From an uncultured Chloroflexota bacterium (lineage in GTDB: Bacteria; Chloroflexota; UBA4733), in contig CALBSQ010000260.1 in assembly GCA_937967325.1 (NCBI GenBank), forward strand, positions 1-29,986: 29,986 nucleotides of DNA, in the 5' to 3' direction. Under the pieces are notes generated by a model. The model did not search any database and was not told the DNA's origin. It saw only the letters and a program-made list of their open reading frames with translations. Position numbers and translations under genes: made by a program. Shown here piece by piece: positions 1 through 8,873 of this stretch; positions within the stretch are counted from its first letter, which is position 1; each line of letters starts with the position of its first letter.

Positions 1-471
1 CTTCGACACGGCTGGGCCGCGACAGTGCGCCACTGGAAGATGGACCAGGAGGGCATGCACAACATGGCCCAGCTCCACGTGCTGGGTATCCTGGCAGGCC
101 GTCCCAGCTCGCTGCGTGAGCTGGCGGCCGTACACCACGTGACGCCGTCGAGTATGTCACGCTCCATCGATCTGCTGGTGCGCAAGGGCTGGGTGGCGCG
201 GCACGACGACCCCGCCGACCGGCGCCAGGTGATCCTCAGCCTCACCGGCGAGGGGATGGCGGCGCTCGACGCGATGACCCGGCCGTTTCGAGACAGCGTG
301 ACCAAGTGGCTCAGTCCGCTCGACGAAGACGAATGCACCCGGCTCTACGACGGACTCCAGGTGCTACGCTCGCTGCTGGCGCGAACTGGCGGAGACCGCG
401 GCGCCGACGACGAATGCCAACGGTGGACTGCGGGGCAATTAGTAAGACCTTCGAGCCCCGCTCGCATATAA
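1..471 (+). CDS. MarR-family transcriptional regulator (5' partial)
   Basis: Winged-helix regulator of the MarR family; these usually repress an adjacent efflux operon and release DNA on ligand binding. The central part shows the family pattern: a helix-turn-helix (LRELAAVHHVTPSSMSRSID), then the wing with DPADRRQVILSLTGEG. The frame is open to base 1. A GTG at 25 could be a start, but the family's first dimerisation helix would then be short, so the gene most likely begins upstream of the window. It lies 54 nt before a pair of ABC half-exporters on the same strand, the common arrangement for MarR-controlled multidrug exporters, so I infer it regulates them. The tail after about residue 120 is low in recognisable features. 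Confidence 0.85.
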   Translation, partial: LRHGWAATVRHWKMDQEGMHNMAQLHVLGILAGRPSSLRELAAVHHVTPSSMSRSIDLLVRKGWVARHDDPADRRQVILSLTGEGMAALDAMTRPFRDSVTKWLSPLDEDECTRLYDGLQVLRSLLARTGGDRGADDECQRWTAGQLVRPSSPARI

Positions 472-525
472 GGCAGTGGACTGGGCGGCGCGCTCCGATA
501 GGCACGGAATGAGGAGTTGGACCCG

Positions 526-2307
526 ATGCAGAAATCGATAGCATCCCTGCGGCGCGCCTTCACCTACCTCCGCGCCTACTGGCTGATCACGCTCGGGGCC
601 TTCCTGAGTCTGGTGCTGGTGACGGTCGCCAACCTCGCCACGCCGCAGCTCTTGCGGCTCGTCATCGACCGCGGCATCACCGCCGGTGACGTTACCGTGT
701 TGCTCTGGGCCACCCTCGCCCTGATCGGCGTGGCGGCCGTTCGGGGTCTTTTCAGTTTCACCCAGGGCTACTGGGCCGAGAAGGCGTCGCAGTCCGCGGC
801 CTACGACTTGCGCAACATCCTGTTCGGCAAGATTCAGGATTTGAGCTTCTCCTACCACGACCGGGCGCAGACCGGCCAGCTCATGACCCGCATGACCAGC
901 GACGTGGAGCAGGTGCGGACCTTCCTTGGCATGGGTGTCATCCAGTTCCTCAGCTCAATCCTGATGCTCGTGGGCAGCGCGGCGGCGATGTTCGGCACCG
1001 ACTGGCGCCTGGCGCTGCTGGCCCTGCTGACCGTTCCGGCCATGCTTCTGGTGGTGTTCCGGTTTATGACCGGCATCGGTCCGTTGTTCGGCCAGATCCA
1101 GGCCAAGCTGGGTGCGCTGAATACCGCGCTGCAAGAGAACCTGGCCGGCGTGCGGGTGGTGCAGGCCTTCGCTCGCGAGCCTTACGAGGCGGCGCGCTAT
1201 CGCGCCCTCAACGAGGACTTGCTCAACGTTAATCTTGAAACGGTCCGACGCATGGGGTCCACCTTCCCCTTGGTCTTTTTCATCTCTAGTCTGGGCACCC
1301 TGCTGGTGATCTGGATCGGCGGCCACCAGGTTATCGGCGGCTCGCTGAGTCTCGGCGCGCTGGTGGCCTTCAACACCTATCTGGCGCTGCTGACCATGCC
1401 GGTCATGATGTTCGGGATGATCTCGATGCAGATCTCGCGGGCGTCGGTGAGCGCAGGTCGCATCTTCGAGGTGCTGGATACCGCGAACGAGGTGGTCGAC
1501 CGGCCCGACGCCAAACCGCTGCCGCCGGTTACCGGTCGCGTTGCCTTTGAGGACGTCTCGCTCCGTTACGTCGGCGGTGATGGTCCGGTGCTCGACCACG
1601 TCTCTTTTGTCGCAGAGCCCGGCCAGAGTGTGGCGATCGTCGGGCAGACCGGGAGCGGCAAGACCAGCATCATCAACCTGATCCCGCGCTTCTACGACGT
1701 CACGGGCGGTCGCGTCACGGTGGACGGCGAGGATGTGCAGTCGGTCACGCTGGAGAGCCTGCGCGCGCAGATCGGCATGGTCCTGCAGGACACCACCCTG
1801 TTCGGCGGGGCCATTCGCGACAACATTGCCTACGGCCGCCCCGACGTGAGCGACGCCGAGGTGGAGGCCGCGGCGCGGGCGGCGCAGGCGCACGACTTCA
1901 TCGCGGATTTCCCCGCCGGCTACGCCACGGTGGTCGGGGAGCGCGGCGTCGGCCTCTCCGGCGGGCAACGCCAGCGCATCGCCATCGCCCGGGCCTTGTT
2001 GCTCGACCCGCGCATCTTGATCCTGGACGACAGCACGTCGTCCGTCGATGCCGAGACGGAGTACCAGATCCAGCAAGCGCTGCTGCGGCTCATGCGCGGT
2101 CGCACGTCCTTTGTTATCGCCCAGCGCATCAGCACCGTGCGCAACGCCGACCTCATCGTGTTGCTGGACCAGGGTCGAGTTGTCGCGCAAGGGACGCACG
2201 ACGACCTGTTGCGGGAGAGCGCGCTCTACGGGGAGATCGTCGATTCGCAGTTCGGCGGGGATCACATTGAGGTAAACCAAGCGGAGCCGGTCGGGGTGGC
2301 GGTGTAG
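526..2307 (+). CDS. ABC exporter half-transporter, degenerate-site subunit
   Basis: Membrane-fused ABC half-exporter: an N-terminal six-helix domain (about residues 1-310) and a C-terminal nucleotide-binding domain with Walker A GQTGSGKTS (about 373), signature LSGGQRQR and Walker B ILILDD. Two catalytic residues are non-canonical. The residue after Walker B is Asp in place of Glu (ILDDSTSSVD), and the H-loop His is Gln (FVIAQRISTV). This is the known pattern of the degenerate-site partner in heterodimeric exporters of the LmrC/BmrC/TM287 type. The start chosen is ATG 526, nine bases after GAGGAG at 511-516; an in-frame TTG at 517 sits too close to that site. The partner subunit follows at 2587. 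Likely exports hydrophobic compounds; the substrate is unknown. Confidence 0.93.
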   Translation: MQKSIASLRRAFTYLRAYWLITLGAFLSLVLVTVANLATPQLLRLVIDRGITAGDVTVLLWATLALIGVAAVRGLFSFTQGYWAEKASQSAAYDLRNILFGKIQDLSFSYHDRAQTGQLMTRMTSDVEQVRTFLGMGVIQFLSSILMLVGSAAAMFGTDWRLALLALLTVPAMLLVVFRFMTGIGPLFGQIQAKLGALNTALQENLAGVRVVQAFAREPYEAARYRALNEDLLNVNLETVRRMGSTFPLVFFISSLGTLLVIWIGGHQVIGGSLSLGALVAFNTYLALLTMPVMMFGMISMQISRASVSAGRIFEVLDTANEVVDRPDAKPLPPVTGRVAFEDVSLRYVGGDGPVLDHVSFVAEPGQSVAIVGQTGSGKTSIINLIPRFYDVTGGRVTVDGEDVQSVTLESLRAQIGMVLQDTTLFGGAIRDNIAYGRPDVSDAEVEAAARAAQAHDFIADFPAGYATVVGERGVGLSGGQRQRIAIARALLLDPRILILDDSTSSVDAETEYQIQQALLRLMRGRTSFVIAQRISTVRNADLIVLLDQGRVVAQGTHDDLLRESALYGEIVDSQFGGDHIEVNQAEPVGVAV

Positions 2308-2327
2308 GTGATTACTTTGGCAAGGTA

Positions 2328-2538
2328 GGCTGGTGGGGGAGCGGCCCCCTCTCCGGCTTCGCCACCTCTCCCCCAATTCTGGGGGAGAGCCGCGACGGGG
2401 ACATCGTGTACGACTCGGAACCCTTGCCCGGCGTGGGGGGGGGCCGGCCAGTGGTAGAGGCGATGTTGCCACCACCGCTCTCCCCCAGAATTGGGGGAGA
2501 GGTGGCGAAGCCGGAGAGGGGCCGCTCCCCCACCAGCC
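2328..2538. repeat. 62-nt near-perfect inverted repeat between the ABC genes
   Basis: Arms at 2328-2390 and 2477-2538 are reverse complements over about 62 nt, differing by one C in a C-run. An 86-nt spacer separates them. Each arm also contains its own shorter palindrome (CTCCCCCAATTCTGGGGGAG), so each could fold alone, or the two could pair into one long hairpin. The block fills most of the 279-nt gap between two genes expected to be co-expressed. It resembles a REP/BIME-like or MITE-like dispersed element. Short open frames running through it are artefacts of the repeat. Confidence 0.85.
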
Positions 2539-2586
2539 GGCACTCCCCAACGAGAATACAGTCAGTCCGACAGAAAGGAGCTGAGG

Positions 2587-4488
2587 ATGTGGCGGGGGCC
2601 TGTCGCAACGTCGGGCGCCAAGGAGCGGCCGGCGCAGGGTGGCGCGGTGATGCGCCGGCTCCTGGTCTACTTGCGGGCATTCTGGCAGCAGTTCCTCACC
2701 GTATTGCTGTTCGTCCTGATCGGCGCGGCGACTCAGGCGGCCGGGCCTTTGCTGATCGGTCGCGCCATCGACACGGCGATCGGCAAGGGGAACGGTCCGG
2801 CGCTGGATCGGACGATGCTGCTGCTCCTGGTTGTGTACGCCGTCGGATTGCTGGCGTCGCGCGGGCAGATCGTGATCATGGGTGCCATCGGCCAGCGCAC
2901 GCTGGCGCGGCTGCGCGCCGACGTCTTCACATCGCTGCAGCGGCTGTCGCTGCGCTTCTTCGACCAGCACCCGGCGGGCGACCTCATGTCGCGATTGCTC
3001 AACGACACCGACGTGCTCAACCAATTGTTCAGTCAGGGGTTGGTGCAGATCCTGGGCAGCCTCTTCGGCATCGTCGGCATCGTGATCGCCATGTTCGCCC
3101 TGGATTGGCGTCTGGCGCTGGCGAGCTTCGTAGTGATCCCGGCCATGTTCCTGATCACCAACCTGTTCTCGCAGTTGTCACGGCGCGCCTTCCGGCGCAC
3201 GCGGGAGTCGATCGGCGACGTGACGGCCGAGATCCAGGAGGAGATTGCCGGCGTGCGCGTGGCGCAGGCCTTCAACCGCACCCGTCTCAATCAGGAGCGA
3301 TTCGCGCAACGCAATGCCGCTAATCGCGACGCCAACGTCGGCGCCACCGCCGTCACCTCGGCCTTCTCGCCCGCCATGGACGTGCTCTCGACCGTCGCCA
3401 TCGCCATCGTCGCCGGCTACGGCGGCTACCTGGCCTTACACCACCTGGTCACCGTCGGCGTGGTTGTCGCCTTCTTGAGCTACGTCCAGCAGTTCTTCTG
3501 GCCAATCCGGCAGCTCTCCACCTTCTACACCACGGTGCAATCGTCGCTGGCCGCGGCCGAGCGGATCTTCGGACTGGTGGATACGCCTCCCGATCTGGTC
3601 GATGCTCCGCGTGCCGGAGTCCTGCCGAGGGTGGCCGGCGCGGTGGAGCTCGACCACGTCTGGTTCAGCTACGGCGAGCGCCCGGTGGAAAGCGGCACTG
3701 ACGCCCATCCGACACCCGCGCCGGTCGATATCGCGATAGGCGACTCAGCCGCCCGTGCCGCGGAGGATACGTCCGTGCTGAAGGATATCTCGTTCATCGC
3801 GGCGCCCGGACAGACCATCGCCATCGTTGGGCCTACCGGCGCGGGCAAGACCACGCTGGTCAACTTGATCGGTCGCTTCTACGATGCGACCGGCGGCGCC
3901 GTGCGCATCGATGGTCGCGACGTGCGCGACGTCAAGCGGCTGAGCCTGCGCTCGCAGATGGGCGTGGTACTCCAGGACAGCTTCCTGTTCTCCGGCACGG
4001 TCATGGACAACATCCGCTATGGCCGGCTGGAGGCGACCGACGCCGAGGTGGAAGCGGCGGCCCGCGCGGCGCACGCACACGACTTCATCAGCCGGCTGTC
4101 GGAGGGCTACCAGACCAAGCTGGGCGAGCGCGGCGGGACGCTCAGCCAGGGCCAGCGCCAGTTGATCGGCATCGCCCGTGCCATCCTGGCCGATCCGCGC
4201 ATCCTCATCCTGGACGAGGCGACCAGCAGCGTGGACACGCGGACCGAAGCGTTGATCCAGAGCGCGCTCAAGATGCTCTTGCGGGGGCGGACCAGCTTCG
4301 TCATCGCGCACCGGCTCTCCACGATCCGCGGGGCCGACCAGGTGCTGGTGATGCAGCAGGGGCGCATTGTGGAGCGCGGCACGCACGAGTCATTGCTGGC
4401 GCAAGGTGGCGTCTACGCCGACCTCTACCGGCGCCAGTTCCGCGACACTCCGATTCAGCGTCCCGAGCCGGCGCCCGCCTTCGCCTGA
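2587..4488 (+). CDS. ABC exporter half-transporter, catalytic subunit
   Basis: Second half-exporter of the heterodimer: a six-helix membrane domain, then a nucleotide-binding domain with Walker A GPTGAGKTT, canonical Walker B and catalytic Glu (ILDEATSSVD) and an intact H-loop His (FVIAHRLSTI). Its signature is LSQGQ instead of LSGGQ. This complements the first subunit: the degenerate ATP site would combine the Asp/Gln of subunit 1 with this altered signature, leaving one good site. The stretch after the A-loop Tyr (FSYGERPV) carries roughly 30 extra, poorly structured residues before SVLKDISF, longer than in most relatives. ATG 2587 is chosen because AAAGGAG lies just upstream (2574-2580); the frame stays open further upstream only because it runs through the inverted repeat. 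Confidence 0.93.
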   Translation: MWRGPVATSGAKERPAQGGAVMRRLLVYLRAFWQQFLTVLLFVLIGAATQAAGPLLIGRAIDTAIGKGNGPALDRTMLLLLVVYAVGLLASRGQIVIMGAIGQRTLARLRADVFTSLQRLSLRFFDQHPAGDLMSRLLNDTDVLNQLFSQGLVQILGSLFGIVGIVIAMFALDWRLALASFVVIPAMFLITNLFSQLSRRAFRRTRESIGDVTAEIQEEIAGVRVAQAFNRTRLNQERFAQRNAANRDANVGATAVTSAFSPAMDVLSTVAIAIVAGYGGYLALHHLVTVGVVVAFLSYVQQFFWPIRQLSTFYTTVQSSLAAAERIFGLVDTPPDLVDAPRAGVLPRVAGAVELDHVWFSYGERPVESGTDAHPTPAPVDIAIGDSAARAAEDTSVLKDISFIAAPGQTIAIVGPTGAGKTTLVNLIGRFYDATGGAVRIDGRDVRDVKRLSLRSQMGVVLQDSFLFSGTVMDNIRYGRLEATDAEVEAAARAAHAHDFISRLSEGYQTKLGERGGTLSQGQRQLIGIARAILADPRILILDEATSSVDTRTEALIQSALKMLLRGRTSFVIAHRLSTIRGADQVLVMQQGRIVERGTHESLLAQGGVYADLYRRQFRDTPIQRPEPAPAFA

Positions 4489-4664
4489 AGCGGAGAGGCT
4501 CACCGTCGTCGGTGAACGCTGGCGCCGTATCCGGAGTGTTCTGGACCGTCGGGGCTGTCCCATCCACTGCAGGCGCGCCGGCTTGTGTCAGCCATAGGCC
4601 GGCTGGTACCGTTCGGTCAGGGAATCGTGCGTGTTGGAAATCCTGCAAAGAAAGGGGAAAGCCC

Positions 4665-5060
4665 GTGAACCGGTCGATTGCCTATCGGGCTTGGGATGTC
4701 CGGCGACATCACCTGCTCCCGGTCGGCGGACTGCGCTTCCTCGGCGACGAGCTGGAGCAGGTCCAGGCGCCGATCCGGCCGGAGAGCGACAAGTTTGCCT
4801 GGTATTCCGCCGCCGATTTCGAGCTGATGGAGGCGACTGGCGTAGTCGACGGCAGCCGGGAGATGATCTACGAAGGCGACATTGCGCGGCTGGGCAAGGA
4901 AGGGCTGTGGACGGTGGTCTACGACCGCGGCCAGTTTGTCCTTCAGAGTCCCGATGAGACGATCCAGCGCTCGCTGGCGCTGTACACCGATGATCCGGCG
5001 CTGGTCGTGATCGGGAATGTGTTCGAGGACGCTAACCTGTTGGCGACGAAAAAGAGCTGA
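4665..5060 (+). CDS. YopX-like domain protein
   Basis: A 131-residue protein with the YopX-family layout: N-terminal YRAWDVRR, central MEATGVVDGSREMIYEGDIARLG and C-terminal VVIGNVFEDANLL, matching the family signatures of an 'IYEGDIV' block and an 'IGNIYENPEL' block. YopX-type proteins are best known from phages and prophages and have no established biochemical role. No other phage genes are visible nearby, so this is a solitary copy. The start is GTG 4665, preceded by AGGGGAAA; longer in-frame starts upstream have no ribosome site and poor protein-like composition. The 176 bases before it hold no other recognisable feature. Confidence 0.7.
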   Translation: MNRSIAYRAWDVRRHHLLPVGGLRFLGDELEQVQAPIRPESDKFAWYSAADFELMEATGVVDGSREMIYEGDIARLGKEGLWTVVYDRGQFVLQSPDETIQRSLALYTDDPALVVIGNVFEDANLLATKKS

Positions 5061-5127
5061 ACCCCGGCGCGTCTGCTATCCTCCCCGGCGATGTCCTCGT
5101 GACCGAGCAGCCGGAGGGGAGCATCTG

Positions 5128-6282
5128 ATGGCGGGGCCGCTTCGCGCGGTGGTGGTCGGGGCCGGCTGGGCCGGTGAGGGGCATACCAGGGCGCTGCAGT
5201 GGTGCGGCGTGGAGGTCGCGGCCATCTGCGCGCGGCAGCCCGACGTGGTGCGGCGGGTCGCCGACCGCCTGGGCGTCTCGGAGGCGTCTGTGGACTGGCG
5301 TGCCGCCGTCGCCGCCGTCCGGCCGGACATCGTCAGCATCGCTACCCCCGCCCCCCTGCGGTCGGCGGTCGTGGAGGCGGCCGTTGCCGCGGGCAGTCAC
5401 CTCCTCTGCGACAAGCCGCTCGCCCTCACCGCCGAGGAGGCCGCGGCGATGTATCGCGCGGCGCAGGCGGCCGGAATCAAGCACGCCTATGCCGCGACTC
5501 AATGCTACGGCCCGGAGGTTGCCTGGCTGGCCGAGCTGCTGCGCGACGGCAGGATCGGGTCGCTGGCCGAGGCAGTCGGGACCTTCCGCTCGGCGCTCTC
5601 CACCGGCCCAGGCCCGCGGCCGTGGACCTGGATGGCCGATGTGCGCGCGGGCGGTGGCAGGTTGTTCAACGGCTTCACTCACGACCTGGCCATCATGTCC
5701 ACCATACTCGGCGGGGAGCCGCGGCGCGCGATGGGACGAGCGGAGCTGGTCCGGTACGAGGCGCCCGTCGTGCCGGGCATACACGACATCCGCGAGGCGG
5801 GCAGCATCGCGCGGGCGCTGACGCCGGAGCAGGCCAAGGGGCTGGAGTGGCGAACGGTGGAGGCCGAGGAGAGCTTCTCCGCCCTGCTGGAGTTTGCCGG
5901 GCCCACCGGCGTGGCTCCCGTGACCATGAGCCTCGGTCGTGGCGTCCCGATACCGGGCGATGTCGAGGGCTGGCGACTCTACGGGAGCACGGGCACCTTG
6001 CTGGCGAGCCGACAGGGCGGGCGATTTTCCTATACCGTCTCGCTCATCCGGCCCGGCGAGGGCACAGCTACACCGCTATCCGTGCCGCAACGGCTCCGCG
6101 ATGAGTTGCCCCAGGTCGGCAGCGACGAGCAGAACAAGTGGTGCGCGCTAGTCAAGGACTTCGTCGCCGACATTCGCGGCGAGCCGCACCGGCCGTACCT
6201 GACCTTCCGAGACGGCTGGCGCTTTCAGGTGGCCATCGACGCGATCCGCGCCGGCAGCGGCTGGCGCCAGCTGCCGGTGTGA
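5128..6282 (+). CDS. Gfo/Idh/MocA-family oxidoreductase
   Basis: NAD(P)-dependent sugar or inositol-type dehydrogenase family member, 384 residues. The N-terminal Rossmann fold has VVVGAGWAGEGH, the middle has the EKP-type motif as CDKPLAL (about residue 93), and the C-terminal half is the alpha/beta substrate domain with FNGFTHDLAIM where the catalytic His/Asp motif is expected. The substrate cannot be predicted. ATG 5128 follows GGAGGGGA at 5112-5119. It is apparently monocistronic: YopX-like upstream, a convergent gene downstream. The last about 125 bases have two decayed relatives elsewhere in the window (25,291-25,423 and 27,529-27,654), showing that this family was once present at additional loci. 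Confidence 0.9.
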   Translation: MAGPLRAVVVGAGWAGEGHTRALQWCGVEVAAICARQPDVVRRVADRLGVSEASVDWRAAVAAVRPDIVSIATPAPLRSAVVEAAVAAGSHLLCDKPLALTAEEAAAMYRAAQAAGIKHAYAATQCYGPEVAWLAELLRDGRIGSLAEAVGTFRSALSTGPGPRPWTWMADVRAGGGRLFNGFTHDLAIMSTILGGEPRRAMGRAELVRYEAPVVPGIHDIREAGSIARALTPEQAKGLEWRTVEAEESFSALLEFAGPTGVAPVTMSLGRGVPIPGDVEGWRLYGSTGTLLASRQGGRFSYTVSLIRPGEGTATPLSVPQRLRDELPQVGSDEQNKWCALVKDFVADIRGEPHRPYLTFRDGWRFQVAIDAIRAGSGWRQLPV

Positions 6283-6331
6283 TAGCGGCGACGCTGGTGG
6301 GTCGTTCGCTACTGGCTGGGAAGGCGGGCGA

Positions 6332-6754
6332 TCAGGCGCGCCGGGCCTGGCGATAGCGACCGTAGCGCCGCCGCTCTAGCGCGGTTCGGCGAAACAGCCG
6401 CGGCCAGTCGGTGCAGTCCGCCGCCGCGATTTCTCTGAGCAACCACTCCAGCGGTTTCCGATCCACTCCGGCGTAGGCCGCGACCAACGCCACGTCCTGG
6501 TCCCAGGTGTGCAGGCATGGTCGCTCACAGATCAGCAGGCGGAGGGCGGCCGCCTCGTCGCAGCGCAAGCGCGCCCGGATGCTCGCGATCCCGATCGCCG
6601 CCAGCGGCGCCGCCAGGAGGGACGTACAGTGCGTCGCCCGTTGCGCGTAGGCGCGCAGCTCCGCCAGTGCGGCGCCGTACTCCGGCGGCCCGAAGCGCGA
6701 TGCCGTCTTGCCGACATCGCTCGGGGATGGCATCGGGGCGGCGTGTACCATCAT
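6332..6754 (-). CDS. hypothetical protein, Arg/Ala-rich
   Basis: A 140-residue protein I do not recognise. It is mostly alpha-helical in character, rich in Ala, Arg and Leu, with three Cys (THCTSLL, RLRCDEA, CERPC region) and a basic C-terminus (RRRYGRYRQARRA). No signal peptide or membrane segment is seen. ATG 6754 has GGAG six bases upstream on the minus strand; an in-frame TTG at 6766 with GGAGGAGG upstream is a plausible alternative. It converges on the oxidoreductase, 49 bases away. Codon use is like its neighbours, which favours a real gene, but there is no independent support. Confidence 0.5.
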   Translation of the reverse strand: MMVHAAPMPSPSDVGKTASRFGPPEYGAALAELRAYAQRATHCTSLLAAPLAAIGIASIRARLRCDEAAALRLLICERPCLHTWDQDVALVAAYAGVDRKPLEWLLREIAAADCTDWPRLFRRTALERRRYGRYRQARRA

Positions 6755-6975
6755 CGGCTGCTCCAACTAGAGTCCTCCTCCAACCCAGCTCGGCGTCAAC
6801 CTACCGGACCAAGCTGGGAGGAACCTTGTAGACCAAGCGGCCGGCACCCGCGCCAGCCGATGGTCGCGTCGTTGACGCCATTGGCGGAGAGGTGTAAGCT
6901 GGTGAGGTCAGCGAGAGGTTACTCAGCCAACGGCGCATCGGCGCTGTTGTACGGTGCGGGGTGAAGGAGGCAACA

Positions 6976-8499
6976 TTGGCGCCAGTCATTAGCCGTCGAA
7001 CTATGCTCAGCATCCTGGGGAGTTCCGCGCTCATCGCGTCCGGCGGGCTGCTCGCCGCCTGCGGCGGTTCGGCGGCGGCAACGACGGCGAGCACCGCCAC
7101 CTCTGGCGCGGCGCCATCCGCCGCTTCCCAGGCGTCGTCGAGCGCGGCCGCAACCAGCGCGGCCACGAGCGCGTCTGCCGCCACCAGCGCGTCTGCGACG
7201 AGCAGCTCCGCCGCGCCGAGCGCATCGGCCAGCTCCTCGACGCCGGCGGTTGCGCAGGGAGCCAACGGCATCCTCTACTGGCAGTGGGGCAATGGCTACG
7301 TGCCGGGGTTTAATCAGCTCGCCGGCGACTTCAACAAATCGCAGAACCATGTGGTCGTGACGCACGAGCAGCCGGCGTCCCAACCCGACTACTGGAACAA
7401 GATCATCACGCTGCAGGCCGGCGGACAGGGCCCGGATGTCTTCGAGATCAACAACACCAGCTACAAGAACTGGGCGCACAATGGCAGCCTGGCCGACGTG
7501 ACCTCGTACGCCAGTCAGGACAAGACGGTCTCCGCCGCCATGCAGGACACCTTCCCGGCGATGGTGGATTGGTACACCTACAAGGGGAAGCTGATGGGCA
7601 TCCCCTGGGACTTCAGTGCCGGCACCGTCATGTACAACCTGGATCAGTTCCGGGCCGCCAGCCTCACGCCGATCAACGACCTCGGCAAGAGCTGGGACTG
7701 GAACATGATGAAGGACTACGCTGCCAAGCTCAGCCAGAAGAACGGCGCGACGATGACGCGCAGCGGCATCTGGATCAACAGTGGGACCGAGAATGGCTGG
7801 TATAGCTTCTGCGTCGCCAACGGCGCCAGCTTCTTCAACCAGACGCTCGATCAATGCACCATCGCCTCGGAGGCGGCCATCGCCGGGGTCGATTTCGTCC
7901 TGAGCATGCTCAAGGATGGCGTGGCCGCCACCAACGACTTCAAGTCGGCCTCGGGGAAGTCCATCCCCTCCAGCGGCACCGCCTTGACGGTCGGCCTGAC
8001 TTCGATGGACTTCGAGGGCGACTGGAACTTCACCACCTACGAGAAAGTTCCGGGTTTCACGAGCTGGGATGCCGGCATCTTCCCCTACTCGCCCACCACG
8101 GGGAAGACGGCCAACACATCGAACCTGCGCGGCCTGGTGATGAACACCGTGACGAAGAAGAAGGATCTGGCCTGGCAATGGATGGCCTACCTCAAGTCGA
8201 ACCCAGTCCAGGACCAGATCCCCAAGCTCTTCGGGGAGATCCCGTCGACCAAGACCTCCGCCCAGAACAATTACCTCGATCCGGCGAAGGGCGGACCGCC
8301 GCCCGGTCGCAAGTTCCTGGGTCCCGACCTGGACGCGACCATACAATTGCCGGCCAGCGACCTCTTGAACTCCACGGTCGTGGGCAACACCCACGGACCC
8401 ATCATGAGCAAAGCTTTTGCGCTCCAGCTCAACGCCGCCGACGCGCTCAACCAGGTACAGCAGGCCATCAACGGGCTGCTCGCGGCTGCCAAGCATTAG
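6976..8499 (+). CDS. Extracellular solute-binding lipoprotein (ABC sugar-type)
   Basis: Substrate-binding lipoprotein resembling family-1 extracellular sugar-binding proteins, 507 residues. The N-terminus has a twin-arginine signal (SRRTML, R7-R8), a hydrophobic stretch and a lipobox ending in Cys29 (LLAACGG). About 60 residues made almost only of Ser, Ala and Thr follow as a linker from the membrane. The mature fold begins near GILYWQWGNGYVPGF and contains family-typical blocks such as GQGPDVFEIN, YTYKGKLMGIPWDFS and WQWMAYL. TTG 6976 is preferred because AAGGAGG lies at 6964-6970; a GTG at 6961 would place that ribosome site inside the gene. No permease or ATPase gene is adjacent, so its partners must lie elsewhere. 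Confidence 0.9.
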   Translation: MAPVISRRTMLSILGSSALIASGGLLAACGGSAAATTASTATSGAAPSAASQASSSAAATSAATSASAATSASATSSSAAPSASASSSTPAVAQGANGILYWQWGNGYVPGFNQLAGDFNKSQNHVVVTHEQPASQPDYWNKIITLQAGGQGPDVFEINNTSYKNWAHNGSLADVTSYASQDKTVSAAMQDTFPAMVDWYTYKGKLMGIPWDFSAGTVMYNLDQFRAASLTPINDLGKSWDWNMMKDYAAKLSQKNGATMTRSGIWINSGTENGWYSFCVANGASFFNQTLDQCTIASEAAIAGVDFVLSMLKDGVAATNDFKSASGKSIPSSGTALTVGLTSMDFEGDWNFTTYEKVPGFTSWDAGIFPYSPTTGKTANTSNLRGLVMNTVTKKKDLAWQWMAYLKSNPVQDQIPKLFGEIPSTKTSAQNNYLDPAKGGPPPGRKFLGPDLDATIQLPASDLLNSTVVGNTHGPIMSKAFALQLNAADALNQVQQAINGLLAAAKH

Positions 8500-8551
8500 C
8501 CAGCCGGCAGGAGCGTAGCGGTTCATCCGATCAGAACGGGCGACCTCCCAT

Positions 8552-8663
8552 TTGTCATCCTGAGCGCAGCGAAGGACCCCTGGCGCGTCCGCCAGCGTTG
8601 CGCGGGACCGCATGGCGGCCGGCTTGGTCGGCCGGGGGTCCTTCGCTGTGCTCAGGATGACAA
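8552..8663. repeat. 29-nt inverted repeat (hairpin element)
   Basis: Arms at 8552-8580 and 8635-8663 are reverse complements with a single mismatch, separated by 54 nt. The core reads TCATCCTGAGC...GAAGGACC, a type of dispersed repeat I recognise from many bacterial genomes. It starts 53 bases after the stop of the solute-binding protein gene, so it may act as a transcript-end structure, but there is no T-run. Confidence 0.75.
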
Positions 8664-8873
8664 CGGGAGTGGCCGCGCGGCATTGGGAACTGCCACGACC
8701 TTGGCGGTTGCACCAGTTGCGATCGAGGCCGTCGGCTAGGCCGGCATGGTGCTCACGCGGGCCAGGCTCCGCGCCCTACGGCCATTAGGGACTGGCCGTA
8801 TGGAAGTTGCCTGCTCAGGCCGGCGCCGTAGATAAGCAACCGACTGGTCGGGCGAGACGCGGGCGCTCCGATG

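Noticed and set aside
955..3024. 689-codon open frame on the minus strand across both ABC genes
   Set aside because: Antisense shadow of GC-rich genes; the plus-strand ABC proteins have complete family motifs, and the antisense product is compositionally odd (His/Arg/Gln-rich).
4500..4515. TCACCG-TCGT-CGGTGA hairpin after the second ABC gene
   Set aside because: Only a 6-bp stem and no T-run; too weak to call a terminator in GC-rich DNA.
6919..8613. 564-codon minus-strand frame over the solute-binding protein gene
   Set aside because: Shadow frame; the plus strand has signal peptide, lipobox and ribosome site.
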